24,450 bases of DNA from an uncultured Ruminococcus sp. (lineage in GTDB: Bacteria > Bacillota > Clostridia > Oscillospirales > Acutalibacteraceae), in the NCBI GenBank assembly GCA_902766305.1, contig CACXDE010000348.1, positions 1 to 24,450 of the forward strand. The letters are read 5' to 3'. The number at the start of each line of letters is the position of its first letter. Within the stretch, counting starts at the first letter, position 1. Below, in pieces: positions 1-7,009 of the stretch. The notes under the pieces were generated by a model that was not told the origin of the DNA, did no database searches, and saw only the letters and a list, made by a program, of their open reading frames with translations. The position numbers were made by a program, and so were the translations under genes.

Positions 1-88
1 CCGCTCCTCAGAATGACAGGTGGGGTAAGCTTTTAAAACGACAATAGAAGAAAAAAGTCTGATATGTCACGCTCCGCACTCTTAGCCC

Positions 89-117
89 TGGACTCTGAGC
101 TGTATTAATGGTATAAA
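89..117 (+). promoter_or_regulatory. Predicted sigma-A promoter of the P-type ATPase gene
   Basis: A TGGACT -35 box (89-94) is followed after 17 nt by TATAAA (112-117). TG at 109-110 gives an extended -10. The predicted transcription start is near 124. This argues for a translation start downstream of the first in-frame ATG region. Seen by eye only; no scoring was run. Confidence 0.5.
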
Positions 118-165
118 TGCGTTCCCGGACGTATATATATTTATATGCAGAAAGGGAGTGGGCAG

Positions 166-2787
166 TTGGAGTGGCATAGTATAAGTGTACAGGACGCTGT
201 AAAGCAGCTCGGAACTGATATCGGAAGGGGACTTACCTCCTCTCAGGTACGGGAAAGAAAAAATAAATACGGTGAAAATGTCCTGACTGAAAAGAAAAAA
301 GCCGGTGTTATTGCGAAATTTTTTATGCAGTTCAAGGATTTTATGGTACTGCTTCTTCTTGTTGCTGCCGGGATATCATTCGGCGTTGCTGTGCTGAGTG
401 AGGAGGGCGATATCGCAGACCCGATAATGATATTGCTGATCGTAATAATAAATGCGGTGATAGGCACACTGCAGGAATGCCGCGCAGAAAAAGCTATAGA
501 CGCGCTGAAAAAAATGTCCGCGCCCTCAGTTACAGTTATCCGTGACGGAGAATACAGCAAAATACCCTCGGCGCAGTTAGTTCCCGGCGATATGGTAGTG
601 TTTGAAGCCGGAGACATGGTCTGCGCTGACGAAAGACTTGTCAGGGCTGTGTCCGTCAAGGCTGAGGAATCTTCCCTTACCGGTGAATCCGTACCAGCTG
701 AAAAAAGAGCGGATGTTATTCTTCCGAAGGATACTCCTGCGGCGGACAGGATAAATATGCTGTACTCTTCTTCTTTCCTGACAAGCGGGCACGGACTTGC
801 TGTGGTGACGGCAACAGGCATGGATACACAGGTCGGCAGGATAGCAGCTATGCTTGATTCAGGAGAACCGCCCCAGACACCGCTTCAGAAAAGTCTCGAA
901 AAAACAGGGAAAGTATTAGGTATAGCCGCTGTGGGCATATGCGCTCTGATATTTGTACTCGGACTGATACAGAAGGTGCCGCCGCTGAATATGTTCATGA
1001 TATCGGTGAGTCTTGCAGTCGCAGCAATTCCGGAAGGGCTTCCGGCAGTCGTTACAATAGTTTTAGCTATGGGCGTCCGCCGCCTTGCAGCGCAAAGAGC
1101 TGTAGTAAGACGGCTCCCGGCAGTCGAAACTCTCGGCAGCGCAAGTGTTATATGCTCTGACAAAACAGGAACACTTACTCAGAACAAAATGACGGTAAAA
1201 AAGCTTTCTTCTGTGTCCGGTGCTGTCCCGGAAAGCTCGCCGCAGGGGATTTTTATCCTGACACTTGGTTCTCTATGCTGCAACAGTGTAAAGGATAAAA
1301 ACGGTCATTTCAGCGGCGACCCTACGGAAACTGCCATAATGGAAGCAGCGGATTCAGCCGGCGTGTTTGATACGGGATATGATAAGCTGAACAGGGTAAA
1401 AGAGATACCCTTTGACTCTGTTACGAAAAAAATGACGGTTGTATACAGGCTTAACAGCAAAGACTACAGGATCATTGTAAAAGGCGCACCGGATGTTGTT
1501 GCCTCTACGTGCCGCCGTGTATACAGAAACGGACAGTCAGCGCCGATTACAGCACAGCAGAAAAAAATAATATCAACAGAAAATGATAAGCTCGCACAGG
1601 ATGCTATGCGTGTTATTGCTGTTGCGTATAAGGATATGTCGTCCGCCCCGTCGGACAGGGATATGGAAAATGATATGATATTTGCCGGTCTTATAGGTAT
1701 GACTGATCCGCCCCGTCCTCAGGCAGCAGGCGCAGTTGCGGTGTGCCGCAAAGCAGGTATCAAAACTGTCATGATAACAGGCGATCATATTGCTACAGCA
1801 AAAGCTATAGCAAAAAATATCGGAATAATGAAGGACAGCGATCTCTGCGCTTCGGGAAGTGAACTGAACTCAATGTCTGAAAATGAGCTTCGCAAAAACA
1901 TTTTCAGGTATTCAGTGTTTGCCCGTGTATCTCCTGAACATAAGGTAAGAATAGTAAAGGCTTTTCAGAGTAAAGGCGCAGTTGTTGCCATGACAGGCGA
2001 CGGCGTAAATGACGCTCCGGCTTTGAAATGCGCTGATATAGGATGCGCAATGGGCAGAAACGGAACAGATGTTGCGAAAAACGCTTCTGACATGATACTC
2101 ACGGATGACAATTTTGCGACTATCGTAAACGCAGTTTATCTCGGCAGGGGAATATTTGACAATATCGGGAAAACTATACATTTTCTTCTTTCAAGCAATA
2201 TAGGAGAAATACTGACTGTACTGTGTGCGTTTCTTATGAAGCTGCCGTCACCGCTTCTTGCAATACAGCTTCTCTGGATAAATCTTGTGACTGATTCACT
2301 TCCGGCTCTGGCGCTCGGCAGTGAAAAAGCCAGCAAAGAAATAATGGAGCACCCTCCCTCAGACGGCAGAAGCGGTATTTTTTCAAAGGACAGCGTAAGA
2401 TCAATTATTATCGAAGGTCTTTTCATAGGCGCTCTTTCATTCTTAGCGTTTACTATAGGACGTGTGTTTTTTGACGGAGGCGGCGACCCTGTCACCGGAC
2501 GTACAATGACTTTTGCCGTGCTTAGTCTCAGCCAGCTTGTACATTCCTTTAATCTCAGAAGTCACCGTTCAGTGTTTTCAGTGGGGCTGACAGGAAATCC
2601 CCTGCTGATACTTTCTTTTATTACAGGCGTTATATTACAGATTTCGGTTATATCTGTTCCGTTTTTGTCCGGCATTTTCGGAACAGTTTCTCTTACAGTG
2701 CCGTGCTGGATGATAGTTGCCGCACTGTCCCTTGCGCCTCTGGTAATTGTCGAAATCGAGAAAATGATCATACGAAGATCAACCTGA
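166..2787 (+). CDS. Calcium-type (P2A/PMCA-SERCA-like) cation-transporting P-type ATPase
   Basis: This is an ATP-driven membrane pump, most likely exporting Ca2+. Counting from the ATG at 145 (880 aa), the order is: cation ATPase N-domain (about 10-75), TM1-2 (about 65-110), TGES actuator loop (179-182), TM4 with PEGLP (296-300), phosphorylation site DKTGTLT (Asp339), a KGAPD nucleotide-binding motif, TGDGVNDAP hinge, then C-terminal helices. Helices 5 and 6 carry SSNIGE and NLVTDSLP, matching the Ca-site residues of SERCA. Length is normal for the family. I chose TTG at 166: AAAGGGAG (151-158) sits 7 nt before it, while the ATG at 145 has no ribosome-binding site, and the resulting MEWHSIS N-terminus is family-typical. 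It is monocistronic, with its own promoter and terminator. Exact ion specificity is inferred. Confidence 0.93.
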   Translation: MEWHSISVQDAVKQLGTDIGRGLTSSQVRERKNKYGENVLTEKKKAGVIAKFFMQFKDFMVLLLLVAAGISFGVAVLSEEGDIADPIMILLIVIINAVIGTLQECRAEKAIDALKKMSAPSVTVIRDGEYSKIPSAQLVPGDMVVFEAGDMVCADERLVRAVSVKAEESSLTGESVPAEKRADVILPKDTPAADRINMLYSSSFLTSGHGLAVVTATGMDTQVGRIAAMLDSGEPPQTPLQKSLEKTGKVLGIAAVGICALIFVLGLIQKVPPLNMFMISVSLAVAAIPEGLPAVVTIVLAMGVRRLAAQRAVVRRLPAVETLGSASVICSDKTGTLTQNKMTVKKLSSVSGAVPESSPQGIFILTLGSLCCNSVKDKNGHFSGDPTETAIMEAADSAGVFDTGYDKLNRVKEIPFDSVTKKMTVVYRLNSKDYRIIVKGAPDVVASTCRRVYRNGQSAPITAQQKKIISTENDKLAQDAMRVIAVAYKDMSSAPSDRDMENDMIFAGLIGMTDPPRPQAAGAVAVCRKAGIKTVMITGDHIATAKAIAKNIGIMKDSDLCASGSELNSMSENELRKNIFRYSVFARVSPEHKVRIVKAFQSKGAVVAMTGDGVNDAPALKCADIGCAMGRNGTDVAKNASDMILTDDNFATIVNAVYLGRGIFDNIGKTIHFLLSSNIGEILTVLCAFLMKLPSPLLAIQLLWINLVTDSLPALALGSEKASKEIMEHPPSDGRSGIFSKDSVRSIIIEGLFIGALSFLAFTIGRVFFDGGGDPVTGRTMTFAVLSLSQLVHSFNLRSHRSVFSVGLTGNPLLILSFITGVILQISVISVPFLSGIFGTVSLTVPCWMIVAALSLAPLVIVEIEKMIIRRST

Positions 2788-2801
2788 CAGTTCCGCTGTT
2801 C

Positions 2802-2833
2802 ACAGGCTTTCTTGTGGGAAATCCTGTTTTTTT
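2802..2833 (+). terminator. Intrinsic terminator of the P-type ATPase gene
   Basis: ACAGG (2802-2806) pairs with CCTGT (2823-2827). An inner TTTC/GAAA pairing continues the stem after one mismatch, and a run of seven T follows. It lies 15 nt after the stop codon. Confidence 0.6.
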
Positions 2834-2884
2834 GGGGGAAACCCTTTTGAAAAAGGGTTATCCCCCATACCCCTTTCCTAAAAC
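2833..2884. repeat. Dispersed hairpin element, copy 1 (GGGGGATAACCC family)
   Basis: The left arm at 2834 (GGGGGAAACCCTTTT) and right arm ending at 2866 (AAAAGGGTTATCCCCC) form a stem of about 15 bp with one bulge and a GA loop, followed by CATACCCCTTTCCTAAAA. The reverse complement matches a second copy at 10388-10446 closely over the flank and first arm. It has no coding potential. Confidence 0.75.
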
Positions 2885-2930
2885 TTTACATTTTTTTGTC
2901 TGCTGTTTTTATACAATATACAATTAATGG

Positions 2931-2988
2931 GTGCAGGGAACTTGTTCCCTGCCGGGGTCCGGGCGGGGCTTTGGGCGGCAGCCCCGAC
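2931..2988. repeat. Pair of GC-rich hairpins in the ATPase-operon gap
   Basis: GCAGGGAAC (2933-2941) and GTTCCCTGC (2944-2952) form a perfect 9-bp stem with a TT loop. Next, CGGGGCT (2964-2970) pairs with AGCCCCG (2980-2986). The block is much more GC-rich than its surroundings. It looks like an intergenic repeat module rather than a gene. With the element at 2833-2884 it fills most of the 2788-3039 gap. Confidence 0.5.
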
Positions 2989-3000
2989 ATAGTGGGAGTA

Positions 3001-3047
3001 AAATAAAAATTGAGCCATCCCTTGTTTTTATCGGGTGACTCAATTTT
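3001..3047 (-). terminator. Intrinsic terminator of the tyrA-aroB-GT2 operon, overlapping the last stop codon
   Basis: Read on the minus strand, AAAATTGAGTCACCC (3047-3033) pairs with GGGATGGCTCAATTTT (3021-3006), with one bulge and one mismatch, and runs into TTTTTATTTT. The TGA stop of the last gene (3042-3040) is inside the 5' arm of the hairpin. Confidence 0.75.
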
Positions 3048-3510
3048 CTTTCATGAATTTGCGGGTTTGTTTTATGTTTTCTATGAATCTTTGGAGTGAA
3101 AGAATGCCCAGCGTGAATGTGACGGACAAGCCGATAAGCTCTGCCGCCGCATAATTCAGTTTTCCGTCCGTTATGTAGCTTCCGGCACTCAAAGTCAGGT
3201 GTCCCATCATACGTGCGGAACAGCTGAACGAAAGTATAAGGAATACCACAGCCGGATATATCATTTCATTTCCGTCAGGGATGAATAAAACTCCGGCTTT
3301 ACATATTATGTTATGCGCTAATACAATTCCCATAGTCAGATAAAAGCCTGTCCATGCGGCAACACCGCCGCTGACAAAATCAACATCAGTAATTACCTCG
3401 GCGGAAAATACAATTATCAGGTACATAATAATTGTCCAGAATCCGATATAATAACCTCTGTTTATTATTTTACTGCGCATTTCGTCTCTGCTGACAGTAT
3501 GTTTTTTCAT
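3040..3510 (-). CDS. Small multipass membrane protein of unknown function
   Basis: I do not recognise a named family. The protein has four hydrophobic segments and charged ends: about residues 20-42, 52-75, 80-98 and 120-142 when counted from the chosen start. A basic C-terminal tail ends in KFMKEN. The reading frame extends upstream to an ATG at 3567, but that codon has no ribosome-binding site. The chosen start (MKKHTVSRDEM) has TGGAG 9 nt ahead, and an ATG at 3522 with GGAGAGG 12 nt ahead is a plausible alternative. It is the last gene of the operon, directly after a membrane glycosyltransferase, and a terminator overlaps its stop. A role alongside that glycosyltransferase is only a guess from position. 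Confidence 0.7.
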   Translation of the reverse strand: MKKHTVSRDEMRSKIINRGYYIGFWTIIMYLIIVFSAEVITDVDFVSGGVAAWTGFYLTMGIVLAHNIICKAGVLFIPDGNEMIYPAVVFLILSFSCSARMMGHLTLSAGSYITDGKLNYAAAELIGLSVTFTLGILSLQRFIENIKQTRKFMKEN

Positions 3511-3575
3511 TCCGGTCATCTCCATAAAGCAAAGGATCCTCTCCGCAGTTCTGGAAAAGATCCTCATAATGCAGA

Positions 3576-4826
3576 CTATTTGTTGTTTTCTATTTCAGAA
3601 ATATCTATTGCCTTATCGTGTTTTATCGGACGCCACTCAGTCTTTCCGAAAAATACAAGGAACAATACTATGATAAAACTGAACATATATATTGGGAATG
3701 TAAACGAATAAAGTATCCGTTTTCCTAAAGGACAATGTATGCGGTCCTTTTCCGTTATGAAGACAGTCAGCCCCATCATATACATGGTTACATAGATTAT
3801 GCCCACTATTGCACCGTAAAATATCAGAAACGGAGTAATATCCTGTCCGGTACATCCGCCGATTATAATGCCTATCAGATTTACAACCGCTGCAAATGTG
3901 AATATTACCAGCGGAGACATATTCATAAGAAAATCGTATACAGAAAAGCCGCCTTTGCTGAACAGTCTTTTCATAAGACCCGGCCAGTATTCCCTTATAG
4001 CTGCGACATTACCCTTAAGCCACCGTGTACGCTGGAAAATAGAATCCTCAAAAGACAGCGGCTGTTCGTCATAAAGCACCGCATCATGACAGTAGGCTAT
4101 TCTTTCGCCGTCCTGCATCATCTCGACGGTAAACTCCAAATCCTCACATATCTTGAACCATTTCCATCCGCCGTGTTCTTTCAGAAGCTTATCCGAAAAC
4201 AGATATCCCGTACCGGATACAAAACAGCTGCTTCCTAAACGGTTGCGCACCCTGTTTGCGTGTTCGCTTTCGTAAAGGAAAAATATGCCGTAAGCAGCAC
4301 TTATCCAGTTATCGCTGAGATTTTTTGCATTTCTGTATCCGGTTACGATATTTACTCCGCTGCTGAAAACCTTGTTCATTTCGGTAATATAGTTCGTACT
4401 CAGCAGATTATCAGCGTCAAATATAAAATATCCGTCATACTCCTTGTCCGGATAGTCTCCTTGAAAATTGTCCATAAGATATTTCAGGGCATAGCCCTTT
4501 CCTATTTCTTTTTCGTTGAACCTTTCGTAAACTACAGCACCGTGCTGACGTGACACCTCTGCTGTAGAATCCGTGCAGTTATCTGCCACAACATATATGT
4601 CGATAAGCTCGGACGGATAATCCTGAGCCTTAATGCTGTCGATAAGATGACCTATTACAAGCTCCTCATTTCTTGCGGATATCATCACAGCAAACCGGTG
4701 CATTTTGATCTCATTGTATTCGGGATCACGACCGAACATACGGATAAATGTGTATACGACCCTGTAGCTGAAAGCAGCTAAAAATATGACTATCATCACT
4801 AAATTAAAAATTGTGAGCCATTGCAT
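3576..4826 (-). CDS. Membrane-bound family 2 glycosyltransferase (processive type)
   Basis: This is an inverting GT-A glycosyltransferase using a nucleotide sugar at the inner face of the membrane. The 416 aa start with one TM helix (about 5-27). The GT2 domain follows: ARNE (51-54), ADNCTDST nucleotide-binding loop (81-88), DAD metal site (137-139), CEDLEF with the catalytic-type ED (228-229), and QRTRW (265-269). The last of these is the QxxRW motif of processive synthases such as cellulose and hyaluronan synthase. Several C-terminal helices (about 295-400) follow. The sugar and the product (exopolysaccharide, glycolipid or other) cannot be read from sequence. The gene starts 28 nt after aroB in the same operon. 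AAAGGAG lies 12 nt before the ATG, slightly far. Confidence 0.88.
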   Translation of the reverse strand: MQWLTIFNLVMIVIFLAAFSYRVVYTFIRMFGRDPEYNEIKMHRFAVMISARNEELVIGHLIDSIKAQDYPSELIDIYVVADNCTDSTAEVSRQHGAVVYERFNEKEIGKGYALKYLMDNFQGDYPDKEYDGYFIFDADNLLSTNYITEMNKVFSSGVNIVTGYRNAKNLSDNWISAAYGIFFLYESEHANRVRNRLGSSCFVSGTGYLFSDKLLKEHGGWKWFKICEDLEFTVEMMQDGERIAYCHDAVLYDEQPLSFEDSIFQRTRWLKGNVAAIREYWPGLMKRLFSKGGFSVYDFLMNMSPLVIFTFAAVVNLIGIIIGGCTGQDITPFLIFYGAIVGIIYVTMYMMGLTVFITEKDRIHCPLGKRILYSFTFPIYMFSFIIVLFLVFFGKTEWRPIKHDKAIDISEIENNK

Positions 4827-4854
4827 AAGCGATGTTTACTCCTTTCCGACAACC

Positions 4855-5901
4855 TCAACCGAAAAACTCTACAAACTTATCGAAGCTTATCCGGTTAATA
4901 AAGCAGGTGCCGATCTCACGAAGAAAAATGAAATTAAGTCCCTTTCCGCTGCTTTTTTTGTCCCCTCTTGTCGCCTCAAGTATCTGATGTATCGTATATT
5001 CCGATTTATAGGGCATATCATATTTTTTCAGAAGAGAAAGTATCCTGTCTGTTGTACCCTCTTCTGTTATTCCCTTGTTTTCGGTAATGCCCGTAATAAG
5101 AAGTGACCCTAAGGCTACAGCCTCACCGTGGGATACGCTGCTGTAGCCGCCGAGCTTTTCTATAGCATGCCCGAATGTGTGACCGAAATTAAGTATCGCT
5201 CTTTCGCCCCTGTCGCGTTCATCGTTTACAACGACATCACGCTTTATGCACACACACTCATATATTATATCATCAATTATGTCGAACGCATTTTCTTTTT
5301 CCAGTTTTTCAAAGAGGGATGGACTTTTTATACAGCCGTATTTTATTATCTCGCCCATTCCGTCATTCATATATTTTTTCGGAAGTGTAGAAAGAGTCTC
5401 CGGGTCTATAAGAACAGTTACAGGCTGCCAGAATGCACCGACTAAGTTTTTACCCGAAGGCAGATCAACACCTGTTTTTCCGCCAACGGATGAATCTACC
5501 TGAGAAAGCAGAGTTGTTGGTATCTGAACGAAATCTATGCCTCGGAGATATGTGGCAGCTGCAAATCCGGTCATATCACCGGTAACGCCCCCCCCCAGAG
5601 CGACAACGATATCTGTTCTTGTAATATTGTGTTCATAAAAATGTTCATACATTTTTTCTATAACAGACAGACGCTTTCTTTCCTCTCCTGCTTCAAATAC
5701 AAACAGGGATGTTTCAAAGCCGTATTCTCTTAGAGAGGCTGCAACACGGTCTGCATAAAAAGGCGCAACATTGCTGTCGCTGACAATAACCGCACGGATA
5801 GCGTCCGAAACCTCACGGATATAGCTTCCCGCCATATTCATTATCCCTCTGTCTATATATATTTTATACGGACGTCCGGTCTGTACGTCAATAGTTTTCA
5901 T
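4855..5901 (-). CDS. aroB: 3-dehydroquinate synthase
   Basis: AroB converts DAHP to 3-dehydroquinate, the second step of the shikimate pathway, using NAD+ and a divalent metal in the cytoplasm. The 348 aa show the family landmarks in order: EAGEERKRL, the glycine loop GGGVTGD, PTTLLSQVDSSVGGKTGV, the KNLVGAFWQP stretch, and metal ligands in NFGHTFGHAIE and SHGEAVALG. Length is normal. Its ATG overlaps the tyrA stop by 4 nt (ATGA), and AAAGGAGG lies inside the end of tyrA, so translational coupling is likely. The three glycines of GGGVTGD are encoded by nine consecutive G (C9 at 5588-5596 on the + strand), an unusual slippage-prone tract inside an essential motif. As given, the frame is intact. 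Confidence 0.97.
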   Translation of the reverse strand: MKTIDVQTGRPYKIYIDRGIMNMAGSYIREVSDAIRAVIVSDSNVAPFYADRVAASLREYGFETSLFVFEAGEERKRLSVIEKMYEHFYEHNITRTDIVVALGGGVTGDMTGFAAATYLRGIDFVQIPTTLLSQVDSSVGGKTGVDLPSGKNLVGAFWQPVTVLIDPETLSTLPKKYMNDGMGEIIKYGCIKSPSLFEKLEKENAFDIIDDIIYECVCIKRDVVVNDERDRGERAILNFGHTFGHAIEKLGGYSSVSHGEAVALGSLLITGITENKGITEEGTTDRILSLLKKYDMPYKSEYTIHQILEATRGDKKSSGKGLNFIFLREIGTCFINRISFDKFVEFFG

Positions 5902-6728
5902 TCTCCGAGTTCCTCCTTTACTCTGCGGCTTTGTGCAAGTATAGCCTCAAGTTCTGCGCGGTCACCGTTCTGTACTGCGTTCTTTATCATGTTAATATGC
6001 TGTGTCAAAAGTTCTATTTCTTCAATAAGAGAATCTTTATTTTCAATAAAAAGCTCCGCCCAGAGTTTTTCATTTATATGCGCTACTCTTGATACATCTC
6101 TGTAGCTGCCGGCTGAGAATCCGTTATGATTTTTGCACACCGGGCTGAGCACATAGGAGCAGGCTATTACATGGGGCAACTGGGAAGTAAAAGCTATCAT
6201 CCTGTCATGTTCCTCAGGAGTGGAATAAACCACTCTGCCGAAGCCTATCTTCAAAGCAAGGTCAGAAATTGTTTTCACTGATCTTTCGTCCCCTGTGCAT
6301 GGTATTATGATACAGCTTGCATTCCGGAACAGATCAGCCTCAGAAGCAGAAAATCCGTTTTGTTCCTTTCCAGCCATCGGGTGGCAGCCCACAAAAGGAA
6401 AGCCGTATTTCTCAGACAGCTCTATCATCTGCGGACATATCTCTGATTTTATTCCGGAGCTGTCGATGACTATACAGTTTTTCGGTATTTTTTCGGCATT
6501 GTCCCTGACAAATTTAACCGCTGCTTCAGGGAAAGTTCCCAGTATCAGTATATCAGCCCTGCTCAGTGAATCTGCTGTTCCTATTTCATCTATAGCACCG
6601 CAGGCAACAGCGTCTTCAAGGGGCTGAGGACTGCGGTTTATACCGTAAATATAATGATCTGTGTATTTTTTTATAGCTTTGGCAAAGGAGCCGCCTATTA
6701 TTCCAAGTCCTGCTATAGCAATGTTCAT
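5898..6728 (-). CDS. tyrA: Prephenate dehydrogenase
   Basis: TyrA carries out oxidative decarboxylation of prephenate to 4-hydroxyphenylpyruvate for tyrosine synthesis. The 276 aa begin with a Rossmann dinucleotide fold, GLGIIGG at residues 7-13. DSSGIKS and the GCHPMAGKE segment follow, then TSQLPHV with the family's substrate-pocket histidine and an all-helical C-terminal half. It lacks an ACT or chorismate mutase domain, so it is the short monofunctional form with no visible tyrosine-binding regulatory domain. It is the first gene of the operon, downstream of an extended -10 promoter, and overlaps aroB by 4 nt. AAAAAGGA lies about 13 nt before the start. NAD versus NADP preference is not decided here. 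Confidence 0.94.
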   Translation of the reverse strand: MNIAIAGLGIIGGSFAKAIKKYTDHYIYGINRSPQPLEDAVACGAIDEIGTADSLSRADILILGTFPEAAVKFVRDNAEKIPKNCIVIDSSGIKSEICPQMIELSEKYGFPFVGCHPMAGKEQNGFSASEADLFRNASCIIIPCTGDERSVKTISDLALKIGFGRVVYSTPEEHDRMIAFTSQLPHVIACSYVLSPVCKNHNGFSAGSYRDVSRVAHINEKLWAELFIENKDSLIEEIELLTQHINMIKNAVQNGDRAELEAILAQSRRVKEELGE

Positions 6729-6784
6729 TCCGTTAAAACCGTCCTTTTTAAAGATCTGTCTTTATTTATCCTGACATTTAACCT

Positions 6785-6813
6785 ATTATAACACATCTGT
6801 GAATTATTTACCA
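6785..6813 (-). promoter_or_regulatory. Predicted sigma-A promoter of the tyrA operon (extended -10)
   Basis: On the minus strand, TGTTATAAT (6793-6785) is a consensus extended -10. The -35 is poor (TGGTAA, 6813-6808) at 17-nt spacing. The -10 lies about 57 nt upstream of the tyrA ATG. Confidence 0.55.
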
Positions 6814-6871
6814 CTAAAATAAAAATATTTTTATATCTCTTATGTTTCTTCAACTTTATTTATAAAATCTA

Positions 6872-6901
6872 TTGTAAAATATGTGCCGGATATGTTAAAA
6901 T
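6872..6901 (+). promoter_or_regulatory. Predicted promoter of the pullulanase gene
   Basis: TTGTAA (6872-6877) is followed after 18 nt by TAAAAT (6896-6901), with TG at 6893-6894 giving an extended -10. The predicted leader is about 100 nt. I looked for a catabolite-control (cre) palindrome nearby and did not see a convincing one. Confidence 0.45.
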
Positions 6902-7009
6902 ATATAACAGTTTAGAAATAGCAGTCAGTAAAGGACTCTGATCTGCACTGAAGGATCGTAAAATATATGGTAAGTCAGATGCTGCGGATCGCATTAACGG
7001 AGGGATATG

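Noticed and set aside
243..821. 192-codon open frame on the minus strand inside the ATPase gene
   Set aside because: The ATPase frame on the other strand is fully conserved here; this antisense frame has no domain and a biased composition.
2802..2866. GGGGGA..TCCCCC hairpin as the ATPase terminator
   Set aside because: The T-run follows the preceding ACAGG/CCTGT stem, not this hairpin, which is better explained as a dispersed element.
6819..6834. Perfect 16-bp palindrome ATAAAAATATTTTTAT between tyrA and the pullulanase
   Set aside because: It is pure AT in an AT-rich divergent spacer, so chance or bend-related sequence is enough to explain it; no second copy was noticed.
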